64,000 bases of DNA from Acanthaster planci (GCF_001949145.1 NW_019091384.1:693442-757441); one strand, 5' to 3'. Positions 47,501-59,984 are shown, counted from the first letter of the stretch. The notes: generated from the sequence alone by a model not told the origin. Numbers and translations: made by a program.

Positions 47501-50500
47501 CAGGAAAAGAAACGTGAAGAACAAAATAAAAAGAGGTTAATGAAGTGAAAAGGAAAATCAATCATTCCCAAACTGCGTAAGGTTCACGGAACGAAAAAAC
47601 ATGCAAATCAAGTTAAATGCGCTTGTTCGATTATACCGTCTGATGAAACGCATCGAAACTCACCGAAGATGGTTGTTAACTGAAGGTTTTTTTATTTTCA
47701 TCGATAAAATATGCACAGCAGCATCATGCCTAATGAACTCCTTTTGTATGCTTTAAATCTACACGTCTCATTTCGGGCCGTGTAGCTACCAATGGATTGA
47801 AATTTTAATGCAGTTTTGCAGTCTACGAATACTGCTGAAATGTTTCGTATCACACAGACATATTAACTATTCTGGAATTTTGTCAAATGAAGAATCCTTC
47901 GAGGGAAGTCAGACATTACTCACTTTAACAAGCAACCTTGATAGTACCGACGAAGGAGTGCCCAATTTTATTAGAATGTGAAGGAGATCAATTAATAAGT
48001 TGCAAACATCCTTGATCGCAAGCTTGTCTACATTTATACAGCCAGCAAGGAATAGGCCTAGGACAAAGCTACCCACCTGCATGTCTAATCCCTTTACACA
48101 CTCTACACTATATGCAAATCACCCAAGACATCTGAAAAGAATTCCTGAGATTCCGATCAAACAAAGGCCTGGGGCGTTTTTCGTCCTGCATCTTGCTTTA
48201 AATGTAGATAAATTGGGCATGGCTTTCCCATTGAAAATGCTGTCAAATACAAGTGACATACTAATGTGAAAATGGCACTTTTTCAAATGCTTTTAAAATG
48301 GGAAAAAATCAAAATTAATTCGATGGGGATACTAATTTTCTTAATTGTGTAACTTTTCTCTCTGCAAAAAATTCCATTAAAAGGAATATATCATATCAAA
48401 ATATTAAAGGAACCAAGAAATAAAAATATTTTTATAATTTTTTTTAAAAATCCTTGAAATCGCATTTGGGTTTCAATTAACCTTATTTGAAATTTTAGTT
48501 TTGCAATTTTAACCCATATTTTTATGCTTTTTTGGTTTTATGCTAATGCAATTTCCATATTCAGAAGCAGAATTACGATGTCATCCAAGGCACTGAATCT
48601 AAATGTTGCACTGATTTGTGCCCAGAAATTTTTTTAAACACTGCTATGGCAGATTTCATTTTCTTTGGAAATTTATTGCTGTTGAAGTATATGGCAATAA
48701 TCCAACAAAAATCCTTTTCAAAGAAATGTTTCCCAGATAGAAAATTTGGGGTTCACAATTTGAACTTGAAAGCATGCAACCTGAACCATTTCTTCCTTGA
48801 TTTACATCAAAGCAAAAGCGCCCTCACTTGTCCAAAAATTCTTGGTAAATTTTTAATGTTTGAAAAAGTACACCGTTCAGTTCACGTAACTCAACAAAGA
48901 TGTCCAACAGTCTTCATACATGGAAAAAGAGTACAGAGATACACAAAAAGTGATTCTAAGAAAAATTCATTTCCTGGATCCTTTAAATGCAGAAAAACTT
49001 AATTGCATTTAAACCCCTAAACCAAAAATTAAATAAAATTAAAGTCTACATTTAGAAAAATTATAAAATCCCCAAAAAGTATAGGTAATTACTCTGTGCA
49101 TCAGACAGAGTTGACGCACTTTCATAAGAAAGGTTTTATAAAGCTTGGTGAAAATTTCTATCAAGAAGTTCCCCCACCACATCAGACCAACCTCTATACC
49201 CAAACACACCATAAATTTCAAAAATGTTGTATTTCTTGATATCTGGCCTTATGTCAGAGAGATTGGACTTTATGTCGAAAACGTACCACAATCTTTGAAA
49301 TGTTTATGTAGTGTAGTTTTGTCAATGAAACTGAATTGCTTTGCACACTGTCCAACTGAATATGAAACGTGGATAAAATTATTGTCTGGCACGTGCATTT
49401 TTTGGAGTATACCTTGCTATACTGACCCTGTGATATTGAGTTTCGGTCGTGCCATTCCGCCTTCGACATTTAATAACTGCAATCTATCGAGTTATTTTTG
49501 TCCAGTGTCTGCTCTCTACATAATTTTTCTTAGGATGTCATATATAGAGATCGTTTACGCGAAGTAACATGACATTTCAGGAGACGTACCATGTCCGCTG
49601 AGACGAATGCATTTTCGAATCTGGATTTTCTATTGGTAATTCCATGAATGGTGAGAGACTTGAAGGTGCGAGCACATCTGTGTAAATTGAACGTTGACCG
49701 TCAAAAATCACGTAACTGAAAATCCTCTATTTGTGTATTTACCAAGCGCCCATATCCACGCTACTGTTTTGTGTTCATCATTACTATCCCTACCCACCAG
49801 GCCAATAAACATCTCTAAACCCATATCTCACCTGCCTTCGAGTTTGCAGCTAGAGACTGCCATTTCACCCACAAATGGCTATGTCAACATAACCAGCTCT
49901 TGCCTTCACAGATATTTATTTAACGTGCTACCTGTTAGATTCGAACCACTGACCATATGACTAGGAGGAACAAATCGTTAACACTACAGGCCACACGATG
50001 CTTGAAACTTAGGATAGAGCGAACAATTTTCTGGAATTTTAATTCATTTGGGCGTGATTGCAAAAATCGAATTCAGCACCGGCATTTCTCTGCAGACCAT
50101 TGGAGCCACAGTTCGTAGAAAACGTCTCTTTTAGGCCTTCTGTTCCTAAAGTACATTATATCTATTAATTTCCTCAAATAATCGTTGAGTTCGGGACTTG
50201 GGGATATCACTAAGTACAACATTGGTTGATAGAGATACGGTGATAGTATGGTTATTGTAAGTCGGCGGTGCCGTTCGTCAGAAAAATTCAGGGGTCACGT
50301 TATGAAGGGAAAGCAAAATTTCAAACTTCCAATGTAGCGTGTCCCTCTCCCCCAAATAAAACACCACCCAAACGTCACATACACTGTCTCTCAAAGTAAT
50401 TGCAAAAAAACCATTGATGTGGTACCAAATTGAAGCTTATTTTCGGTGTTTTGACTGATATTTTCTATTATGTAAGGCAACTCATTGTTTTGTTCTTGCC

Positions 50501-52513
50501 AAATGAAGTTTAAACAATTTATTTCGCAAGTGTATTAACCACTGAACTCCATCCCTAATTGTTACACGACTGTATTGGTTCTTTGCTTTTTAGGCTTTTG
50601 GTTCTTCGCAAACTTGAAACTGTTCCAGACGTCGGTGGTTGTTTAATTAATTATGCCGTTTCATAGTTTAATGAGTTTGGTTTAGGGAAAGTACCAGTAC
50701 TTTGGTAACTTTTTCAGTTTACCTCAGTCAGTTTGTAACAGGGTGCTAATCTTATTTACTTCTTTGAACCATCTCAAGATGCTGTTTGTTGTTGGAAAAT
50801 AAGAATAGGTTTTACAATAACAGAACAAAACCACGTTCGGTTTAGTATCCTCATTCTGTTGGCCTTTCCACAATTATTAATTATAACTAATTATAATTAA
50901 TTATAATGATCTATTAAACTGCATCCAGTGGCATAAACATAGCAATTTGATTGAACAGGGCCAAACGTTGTAATCGTGATTTAAATTAAGTCTTCAGTTG
51001 TGAAAAGATTACATTCTAAGCTGCAGTTTGATTATACGAAACAACAATTTAACAATTTCACACTTTTTGGGAGACAAGAAACTTTAAGTTTGGGTGGGCG
51101 CAACTTGTATTGTGACTGGCCAACCACCTTAGTGGAAAGGTGGATACTATACTGGCAAACACCGCTTCCAAATTACGTTGAAAGGAAGGTGCAATCAAAT
51201 GCCAAGTGTGAAATGAGTCAAGTTTGATTAAAATTGGATCAAATTTCATCCGATGTGTGTGACCATGCACGCCAAGGAGCGGTAGAAAGCAACATCAGTG
51301 AGAAGCACTGGATTTGTTACAACCTTTCCTTTGCCTTTTTCTCCCGAACTGTGATTTTTCTGCATGTTCATAGTGACGAAGAGCTGCCAATCTCGGCAAA
51401 TCCGCAGATTTTATTTCACATCATGCACACGCTTCGAGGTTGAATCTAAGCGTTTGAAATACTGGCAATTTTAATAAAAGGATTGGTTCCAATATAACGT
51501 ACTACACAAAAACTGACTCGGAGGCTCCCTCATTAAGCAACTTCGGAAATTGTTACCGCACAAAAGTCAAACATTTCTTTTAATACGAAATTTAAACCAG
51601 TATACTCAGACTTGATCCCTGGATTCACTACTTCGATGTACAATCAAAAATGTGATCACGTTTGATTAAAATATACCTTCGAAAATCTGGCTTGTTGCGT
51701 TTTTCATGTCTCTTTCACCAGGGGTACCTTTGTGTCACAACAGTACCACATTTTTGAAATGTATAGAATCAGCATGCCCAAATTTCGTTGGATACTGTAG
51801 TTAAACAATCCAAGAGAACTGTAAACCCTCGCTACTTAGATATGTGTATGTAACTATAAAGTGTGACAAAAAAGACATTCTATAAAGAAATTTTCTTTAA
51901 AGAAAATCATTTGTGACACTTCTGAGTCAGTCGACCGGCAAGAAAAACCTGCCGTGTTAAACGCACACACTTGGAATCTGTTTATTAAGCAACACGATCT
52001 GGGACCGGTCTGGGCTTAAATTAACAAGAACTTAATTTACATCACGGTTTTGTAATGTTAACTTATTCTGAACAGATTGCAAATGAAATTCTATGTGAAC
52101 AAGAGAACCTAGGTTCATTTTCATTTTTACCATTGTCAAGTGTCTCTCTTGTTAAAAAAAAAATCATCGAGTTAAAAGAGCACATAAGATGTTTATGTCA
52201 TTCCATCTGATATGAAATTAACCTAAAGTCAGCTCGTTTCCTATTGCATTGTTTATTCTAGGTGTGTTACGAAGATGACATGTGTTCCAAATACTGGTAC
52301 CCGCGTGACCAGTTGACCTTCGGCACCAATACCCGGATGTTATCCATGGGTGTGGTCATGCCACCGTGGGGAAATCGCAGCCTCATTGAGGTGCACGTGC
52401 CCTCTGATGTACCCCTGTCGTTGATGCGAGGATATATGGTGGAGCTTCAGCGGTACTCACCGGGAATGAGAACGACTGCACAAAAGCCGCAGGAGTCGGG
52501 CTATCATACTTGA
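41540..52513 (+). CDS. GRAM/PH-like domain protein, five exons, 373 aa
   Basis: Coding exons are 41540-41728, 44293-44575, 46295-46507, 47151-47335 and 52262-52513. The phases 0, 1, 1, 0 agree at every junction and the total is exactly 374 codons including the stop. The acceptor at 44293 (TTGAATCCAAG) is the least certain border. The N-terminal ~60 residues are Ser/Arg-rich and probably disordered (SGSRSNRHASIAESRGSSAS). The middle holds LYPDECFLLHGQSLPF, GPMLTGRAFLTNHRLILFS and HFQSVPLTHFRNVELLVA, the strand pattern of a GRAM/PH fold as in WBP2-type proteins. Then come RLFCCVPLTCCTVCYEDDM, YWYPRDQLTFGTNTRMLSM and a basic tail. GRAM domains usually bind phosphoinositides or proteins at membranes; a role here is inference. 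I do not recognise the family by name. Introns hold a TIR element (44.8 kb), a CACTC-rich element (45.6 kb) and a repeat (48.0 kb). Confidence 0.8.
43555..43602 (+). repeat. Short direct repeat (24 bp x 2) in an intron
   Basis: TTGGATTACAATATCGGAAA is followed directly by the near-identical TTGGATTACAATATAGGAAA, each continuing GCAT. It lies in the first intron of the GRAM-like gene. Confidence 0.7.
44821..45082. mobile_element. MITE with nested perfect 25-bp inverted repeat
   Basis: The outer ends are inverted repeats (GATACATCCACGGACGTAAA on the left, CGTCCGTGGATACATC on the right). Inside, GCCATTTTACCGAGCCGAAT plus ACAAA (44892-44916) has an exact reverse complement at 44980-45004, separated by 63 bp. 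No coding frame. It sits in an intron of the GRAM-like gene in sense orientation, so the hairpin would be present in the pre-mRNA. Confidence 0.8.
45600..45890. mobile_element. Short element rich in repeated CACTC/GAGTG motifs
   Basis: Many copies of ACCACTCCAAAATAGTG, AAAGAGTGAG, TTTGGAGTGGTTTTTCACTC and TTCACTCTTT face each other in direct and inverted orientation across about 280 bp. This pattern is known from miniature elements with subterminal repeats. Related diverged sequences occur at 53.4 and 54.0 kb. Confidence 0.6.
48031..48170 (+). repeat. Dispersed repeat, member 2 (partner at 18.5 kb)
   Basis: It has GCCAGCAAGGAATAGGCC, GCATGTCTAATCCCTTTACA and AGACATCTGAAAAGAATTCC in the same order and orientation as the member at 18521-18670. 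It lies in the last intron of the GRAM-like gene. Confidence 0.6.
49925..49997 (-). repeat. tRNA-derived SINE fragment
   Basis: On the minus strand TGGCCTGTAGTGTTAACG, resembling a tRNA A-box region, is followed about 30 bp later by CAGTGGTTCGAATCTAACAG, which holds a canonical B-box (GGTTCGAATC). A full cloverleaf with a paired acceptor stem is not apparent, so a functional tRNA gene is unlikely. Confidence 0.5.
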
Positions 52514-53439
52514 CTGTGACAGACTGATTTGACAAGAGATGGTGGCACATTTTGTCATAGATGTCAACAATCTTTGCTAATTTAATGGTTCATTCACTTA
52601 ATCTTTTAAAAGGTGATCGTGACTGGGCAGTTTTTCATTCTATAGACCATAGTTTCATTTTCAAATATGCATTAAACGGTTTAGGATGCCAAATTTGAAG
52701 AAAGCTCACAATCATGGTTAGTAACAAATTTTGCTTCAAAATTGCATTTGCTCCTTTGTGTTTAAAATTTGGCATAGTGGCGTTTTATTATTTAGTGTTT
52801 TAATTGCTGCGTGGGATTTTTTCTTTTTCGTTTTATGGATTAGTCCCGCGCTGCTGTACTGACGGCTACCCATAGTTTACCAGCTACTGGTGAAGAATAG
52901 CAGAAAAAAGAGGTACAGCTAGCAAGAGTGTAGGTAAAAAAATGCAGCAAAGTAAAGGCACCTTTCCACATGCGCGTCAACAACTGCGCCAATGGCATTG
53001 CGTATCCGTCAAAATCGCTGCTGGGGCGAGTTGGAGGGCCGAACTCAACGCACCAGGTCTGATATGTTAATGGGGTCGACTTCTGTGTCCACGAAAGTGA
53101 CACTACGATGCCTCGTGCACGCAACGTATCAAAAAAACGTACATTATGGAAAGGCGCCTCAGGCACGTGCAAATAATACGTGCACCAAATCGAGTTATTC
53201 AATGTACAGTAGGCCTATATTGAATTCTGGGGACACCACTTGTATAGATTTTTTTTTCGTTGTGTGGATCTTTGTTTGCGTAAGACTGTACAGTAGCCTC
53301 TTTGATCCACCGAAGGGCTAAGTTTCAAAATGGTCACAGTTGATATAAAAAATTACGCAAAGGATTGTGGGACTTACTGTTTAAATCCGAAAGCGTGAAA
53401 TTAAGTTTGAGTGACAATCACTACAATCTGGGAAAAAGA

Positions 53440-53590
53440 ACCCCTTTGAGTGGAAATTCAAATGAAATCCTGACCAAATGGAGGAAAAAATAAATTTCCC
53501 TCCATTCATCTGGTCCCTTGCTTCAATCAGAGGGAGTGAGTTTTCACTCGAATGGAGTGAATTTTGTACTCTTTGGAATCATGAAGCGTA
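53440..53590 (+). repeat. Diverged GAGTG/CACTC element, copy 1
   Basis: CCCTTTGAGTGGAAATTCAA, GAGTGAGTTTTCACTCGAAT and GGAGTGAATTTTGTACTC are arranged as in the copy at 54040-54195 (ATGGAAACTCGAGTGAAATC, AAATTTCACTCGAATTCG). Both contain an internal CATTT/CATGG-AGA-AATAAATTTC-type core. They probably belong to one miniature-element family related to that at 45.6 kb. Confidence 0.5.
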
Positions 53591-54039
53591 CATATGGTAC
53601 ATTTCAAATTATTGCGTATCTGTAATTGCAGACCATGTGCAGACCAAGGAGGACTTAAGTTTCATATTTAATTTTTTGTCACATAAATTAAGGTGAATCT
53701 TTTAAGCCTTTCCAAATTTAAAACTTAATATACACGTACAAAACATTTCCAAAGATACTGGGAAAAATATTAGTTATTTAGATTCAAGTTGGTACATCTA
53801 CCACGATTTATTTGGACAAAGACGTGCTGCAAGAAGCTTCTATTTCAATTTGTCATATAGAACATGTTTTCATTTGCCGTTTCACCTTTTTATTTTTCAA
53901 TTCGCCTTTGCAGAGATTTAAGTTAATCACAGAACCATGGAGAATACGAAACAATTTGAGGATATGCTTCAAGAATAAAAGAGTACCCAAGAACGACGAA
54001 TCGTTTTAGAGTGAATATCGCTTTAAATCTTGATCAAAA

Positions 54040-54195
54040 TAATTTGAAAAAGTACCTCTTCCAATGGAAACTCGAGTGAAATCTTGATCTCATGGAGAGA
54101 ACAAATTTCACTCGAATTCGTTTGGACCTTAGTCTCAATCGGAGGGTTTCGAATTTCCCTCGAATGGACCAAATTTAAGTGTTTTCGAGTGCAGC
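54040..54195 (+). repeat. Diverged GAGTG/CACTC element, copy 2
   Basis: Parallel to the copy about 600 bp upstream. Shared features are TGAAATC(T/C)TGA, ACAAATTTC/TAAATTTCCC, TCAATC(A/G)GAGGG and TTCACTCGAATGGA/TTCCCTCGAATGGA, in the same order and orientation. Confidence 0.5.
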
Positions 54196-56899
54196 ATAAT
54201 GATGATTCCTCTGTATACAAAGGACAAGTTATCATTCACCAATGGTGTCACCTAGAAGGTTGTTCCTCCAGTGAGTTAATTGCCTATGACAGCAAAATGT
54301 CATGGTCATGTCATATCGCGGTCGTAGGTAAAAGAACCTGAAAGTGAAAGGTCACACTGTGAGTCTTTGGAACCTTTACATGCGGCCGCCTTCTATTACG
54401 TTTAATAATATTTGGAAAAAATGATTGCTAACTGAAACCACCCCAAGAACCAGTCATGTCAGAACTGCGCCTTTGTTTTCCTCAAATAATATTGTGGAAA
54501 AGTCACTTCTGGCATTATCGTTCTTTTAGTTCTTGTTTATGCACACTTGCTTTCACTTTATATGCTTATGTGAGAACGAGGATGAAGAACTTGACCTGAC
54601 GCAGTTCCAGTCAGCAAAGGTAGTATTAGACTTTAAAATTTTTCCAAAATGCAGATTATTTATCCATTAAAGTTTATTTCCTTGAAAATGTAATTTGTTC
54701 TGTTTTAATTTCAGCTTCTATTTTCTTCTATAGATTGAAGTGTAAATTTTAATCTGCGTACAAGAACAGCGAGTTTCACACGTCGTCATGCATTTGAAGC
54801 ATGGAATATGTTATCCATAGGTCTAGATCCATCCTTGCCAATCGGAATTACGTGGGAACACGCTGACAGTATGTAGACGTAACCGTAGCTCTGGAAACTC
54901 GATACATGTATTTCTCTTTCAGGTTGGACAATTTTTTAGTATCTATTAACCTGCTGGTAAATGTTTTACAAAAGCCTTTTTCGAAGGTGACTTTTGAAGA
55001 GGTAAACTACGAAACAAAACTGCAAATTCAAAAATTAGTTCATGTTTTTTACCGTCTAAGGTTCCGGAAGCATGCATCAGTAAATCAACTTTCAGACTCT
55101 GCAAGGTCTTTTAAGATTGCCTGGAAGTAAATGAGGTCCAGCTTTCTGCAAGTACATTGTAATGGACTTTGCTCTTTTTTTTCTTTATTTCTTTTTCAGC
55201 TTTCAAATGTTATAGTTCCCTCATCCTTTGACAATTTGTATAATTTTTTGGATTCCATTTTTTTTGTTAACCTTTCAGCATTGTCCGGTCAAAAATTTTG
55301 TTCTTCATTTTTCGTTGTGTATGTATACCATTGACACGTTTGTTTCTAACATTCTTGTACATTTTGTTTTGCTATTGTAGTATAAACTTTTAATAAACGC
55401 AAGGTACATTGTCGAGCCTTTTTTATTTTCCCTTTCTGAAGTCTTCTCTGAATGGTTAAAACTCTTATAAATGTTGTGTATTTACTGGATATTTCTTCAA
55501 AAATAAACAGCGCCTCAGATGGAAACATGTCACGTCACAAACACTTGTCCATTTATTGACTACGTGCAAAATCTTCGATTTCCAGCTTTATTCGGATCAT
55601 TTATGAAAAGTATACGTTACACATTAAGAACGCTGCTTTAGCTTCACGTGTATGTCACATCACAGCTTGTTCACTCCAACTGAGTACACAACTCTTGTGG
55701 TTTTATCTGTCACTAGATCTAGTGCACCGTAAACTTGGCGCGTGCAGACGAATCGGAGATGACGGGTTTTTGCCGCAGTGTTGGCTTTCGATGTCCGCAT
55801 GATCTGTGATAAACGCAAACTTTACAAAGACTTTAGTTCCTTGATATTATTTAACAATCTTGTCCAGGATAGTATTAGTAGACGATATCTTTGAACTTTG
55901 TCACTGAATAAACTGAGCAGAGGATCGTATTACCCGACGTCCACCAGAAAACGTCTTTTTTCCCCTCTAAAGATGCATTCACGCCTTTGGTACATAAATC
56001 AAAGCTGCGGTGTGTTTTTACAATGTCGATAAGGCGTGTACTTAAACGAAAGTAGAATCCTCAAAAGGTATTTACCTACATCAAAGCAAAAGGCGTCTAG
56101 GTATACGACAGCAACATCCCAACTACGGTGTACGTGGACAAAAGCAATGCCGACTAAACGTTCACGCACACGATAGAATAAAGTTTTAAAAAGGTCGTAC
56201 ACAAGCATTTATCCTTTGATGTACAAATACTGAACCATTTTTTATGTATCCATGCAAGCAGTATCTTATTAAAAGCATGTTGGTGCTCGATTTTGACATG
56301 ACATGGGAAGAAAAATAGCTCTCCGATCTTGCATTTCTCTATTTGCTCGTGTAAAATTGTCACATTTTTTCATCTTTCAGTGCTTTTCATTACATTACAG
56401 AAAGTACAGATAATACAAATATTTCTGTTATCATGCATGATACTGTAACTTTAGACTAAGATTATAGGACCTACTAGACTACTGTGGAATTATACAAACA
56501 GAATTTACAGACCACTCTTTCATTCGCTTTACTCTTTCCGCGCAATTCTCAGACGGCAAATCCCGAGAAAAGTTCAAGCAGCTCGAAAAGAACTCAATGT
56601 TTATTTTTCTCCAAATTCGTTGATTGATTAGACCCATCTCAAAAATACAATCTTCTGCCATTACATGTACTCCTAATGCTTTCAAAGCAGAGCACAATTA
56701 AAACTAAATACTTTCTTCATACTACCAAAAGAAATGAAAAAAGAGCGCTTTAATATAATGCCAAGTTAAGCTGTTGTGCATCGAAAAGCTACCGGTACCA
56801 ATGCAATAAGAATATCCGTGTATATATACGGTTCAATATGGCGTGCAAAGTTAACATTTAATCCGCGTATTTAATCCGCGTAATATATTCTATATTCCT

Positions 56900-56995
56900 G
56901 ATATAGATATCTCTATTCCTTATAGAGATATCTCTACTAATAATAGGGCCTAGAGATATCTTTATCCTACATCCTACTTTAACAGAGATATCTCA
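56900..56995. repeat. Cluster of four AGATATCTC palindromes
   Basis: GATATC centred in (A)GAGATATCTC(T) occurs at 56906, 56927, 56955 and 56987, separated by AT-rich spacers of about 15-26 bp. Just upstream TTTAATCCGCGTA is repeated twice. This may be a simple degenerate tandem repeat or a protein-binding array. Confidence 0.6.
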
Positions 56996-57613
56996 ATTAT
57001 GTTTCTGGTCCCGCACATTGGGCCAACGGAAAGGTCATTTTAAATTAACGTAACGCACAAAGTTTCACTGAGACAGAGGGTTGTGTAAAGTTTCCTAATG
57101 TAAACAACAACGGGAGTACAAGTACTGAGACACGGATTCAAAACCCTTCAGGATGATAGATTTTTAAACACAAAACGTCGAGTTATCTAGATTTGAAAAC
57201 GGGCTTTTAGTTGTACCCAAGACTGTGTGGTGGTTCTGTATAAAGGGAGCTGTTTCACCTACCAGAACAGGAGCATGAGGAGTAGATAGGCCTACATTGA
57301 GAAAAATGCATGTCTTAAATTAGGGAAGCGGCTGTAGCTTGTAAATGCTTTGAAATAGACAAATATCACAAAACAGTTCTACAATATTTTGTATGCGATG
57401 GAAATAAAATTTGCAATCACATGGGAACAGAGCAAACGATGTGGACGAACACGTACAACCACTGAAAGTCAAAAAGTTACGTAAAAAATAAGTATCTATG
57501 GGTGCACCATATGGCAGGGGACGTTGAAAGCACTTATGTCGTGATTTCAATTAAAATAATTCATCAGTGCTTTCTTTCACAGCCTGCACCTGATCTTCTC
57601 ATTTTTTTTCTCA

Positions 57614-58114
57614 TTATGCCTTTGATTCGATGGTTCCCGATGTGGACGGCGCAACCTTATTCGTTGACATGGCCGACCTTGCCGAAGTGCCTATTCCCTT
57701 GCAGTCGCTGGTACTCATGTCGTCGCCACCAACGAACTTCAAGGCGTAGAACTTGGGCAGATACAGACAGACGATTGTCAGGTAGGCATTCAAGATTACT
57801 GCGTAGCAGACAGTAGCCACCTTCTGTAGCGCCTTCACAGCCGTAATATAGACCGGAACCACGGCCAAGCACAAGACCAGAGTGGAGTAGACACTGACCG
57901 CGATGAACTTGGACTCGTTATAGTTGCTGGGCACTTTGCGGGCCTTGAAGGCGTAAAAGCAACAGGCGAGGATCAGTAGGAGGTTGTAGGCACACGAGAC
58001 GAGAAAACCGGGGCCGAAGGAGCAGAAGAGCTCGATATACGGCTCCCCAACGTGGCTGATCAACTCGGCTGGTGCAGAGGGCGCCAAAATAGCCGACAGA
58101 ATGGACAACGTCAC
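57614..58114 (-). CDS. Metabotropic glutamate-type receptor (class C GPCR), last coding exon
   Basis: After the acceptor GCACGCAG the exon encodes 166 residues in phase 0 up to a stop. It covers the end of TM4, extracellular loop 2 (PAELISHVGEPYIELFC), TM5 (FLVSCAYNLLLILACCFYAF), an intracellular loop (KARKVPSNYNESKFIA), TM6 (VYSTLVLCLAVVPVYI), TM7 ending LPKFYALKF, and a short cytosolic tail. CxFYAFKxRxVPxNxNExKxIA is a signature of metabotropic glutamate receptors, plasma-membrane receptors that bind ligand through an extracellular Venus-flytrap domain and signal through G proteins. The tail is only about 45 residues, Ser/Thr-rich, without a Homer-binding PPxxF motif. Upstream exons (Venus flytrap, Cys-rich domain, TM1-4) should lie at higher coordinates; I could not identify them and they may lie beyond the window. 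Confidence 0.88.
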   Translation of the reverse strand: MTLSILSAILAPSAPAELISHVGEPYIELFCSFGPGFLVSCAYNLLLILACCFYAFKARKVPSNYNESKFIAVSVYSTLVLCLAVVPVYITAVKALQKVATVCYAVILNAYLTIVCLYLPKFYALKFVGGDDMSTSDCKGIGTSARSAMSTNKVAPSTSGTIESKA

Positions 58115-59984
58115 CTGCGTGCATTTAAAAGTGATAGAATTTCAGATCAAAAATTTTCTCTTTGGTTAAATATCAAAAGCTCGTCATGATAGTCATTTCA
58201 GAGACTTAGGTAACAAACTATTCTATTAATATGCACCATCCTCAACGAAATGACATCAATATTTTGTATTGTGTATGGTATTTGATTTGAAATAAATCAG
58301 TAACTTGATATTTTTTGGATCTTCAAAACACTATGTTGAGTGACAGGATAGCAGTTTGGCGTTTTCAACGTCAAATGATCGTGAAGTAGTTGCTCTGCCT
58401 CGGGATGAATTCTACGTCAGCTCATCGGATGTTTCATCAAAATTACATCAGTAATTTGCATTACGCTTTAGTGCCAGGTTGACGTAAACCTTGATTTGTT
58501 CAGTGGTTACCATGGCAGTGATGAGGAAACAGCTCCTTCCGTGGGGGAAATTTGTCTTTCATTTGATTTAATTGTAGAGCCCCAGCCAAATGTCATTGTG
58601 TGTTTTGACNCACTTAAATCGAACTTTGTGAAAGGAACTGTACCCGCATAGGCCTATGATCACAGAAAAATAACCTTTCTGGAACAGTTTTTACAGCAAA
58701 CCTTTTACAAGTGATTTAATAAGGAATTTCATTCGGGATTTATTTTTCTTAAACGTTTAAAAGAGCATCTTTTGAGAGGAATGGTAATTGCTTTGCCCTT
58801 CAATTTTTACGATTTCGGGCCAAGGCTTTCAATTTTCAGAAGGCGAAAGACACAGTGATCTTATTTGGGTGTTCATAAAGAAATTTTGTCAGAACTGTTT
58901 TTCGTGGTTCGGCAAAAATACGTATAACGCCTACGCTCTCCCTACGTTTGACAAGAACCCAAAAAATAACGATCAGGTGAGAGAGAGCAAAAGGATCCTC
59001 TGGGATTAACCACGTCAAGAGGCCGGCAATGATAATATTCAACGATGGTCAAATGAAGCAGCTGTCCAATTTACAATAAAAACTCAACAGTTGAAGAAAT
59101 CCCGTGATGTCCGCTATTGTTGTCAACAGCCTTCATTGTCAAGCTGCAGGATCTACTTTTCCTATCATGCATTGTGAAGCACGGTGAATTTCCTTATCAC
59201 GACGGCCGTTTGATCTCATCCTCAGTTTGCTGTTACGAGAATTTATTCAGTAAAAAAATAAGGTGATTCCCTATTCATCCACGGACGAGGCAATCAAAAT
59301 AACCTTCTCTAAAGGGGGCTCGAACCAACCATCTTATCTCATTTACTCAAGAAATATAACATACCCACGAGATCACTATCAGTGCTGTGATGTGGACCTG
59401 TTTCTACCAGCGCATTATTAGACTAACCTTGAGATAAACTATCAAATTACTGTGTAACACGCCAACGCTTTCACAGTTTTGATATCTCTATCTGAATATT
59501 AGATTTTGGAAAAGCTTTAAATTAGCTAATATTAAATTCAGCTTGGTACATGCAGCTTTGCATCACTGTAAAAATAATGCAAGCTAGGTAGAGCGTCTCC
59601 ATGTGCTATATTATATTGATATAGTATCTCGGGTGGACCATGGGATAATCTGACCGAAATACTGTTGCATCCCCCCACATCGATTGGCACTAGTTGTGCA
59701 ATGTGCCAATAAGTCCAAATACGTCGACAAAATAGAAGTGGAACCCAAAAGTGTTTGGGTCTGAATCAAAGCCCGATCCCTTGCCGCAGGTGACGTCTCT
59801 GTCGCTCACTATCCACGTAGAAAAGGCATCTATTCAAAGTTCAAAAGACCCCCCCCCCCATCAGAACTACAGAATGGTGTTGTTGTTTTGTTTCAATGGC
59901 GCTTTCAGCATCTCAGGCTATTTGCGCCAATAACTGTACGTTTATTCATAACATTTATTAATCAGCATCACATTACGGAGTTAG

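Larger units (their letters stand above)
52514..57613. other. Intergenic sequence with MITE relics
   Basis: No gene is firmly supported between the end of the GRAM-like gene and the receptor exon. An open frame at 54906-55130 follows a good acceptor (TTTCTCTTTCAG). A possible 45-nt acidic exon (54575-54619, NEDEELDLTQFQSAK) lies upstream, but their phases do not agree. Repeats are listed separately. Confidence 0.4.

Noticed and set aside
54575-55130. Two-exon gene: acidic 15-codon exon and a 69-codon terminal exon
   Set aside because: The donor phase of the first (0) does not fit the frame that stays open in the second; in the fitting phase the second stops after 8 codons.
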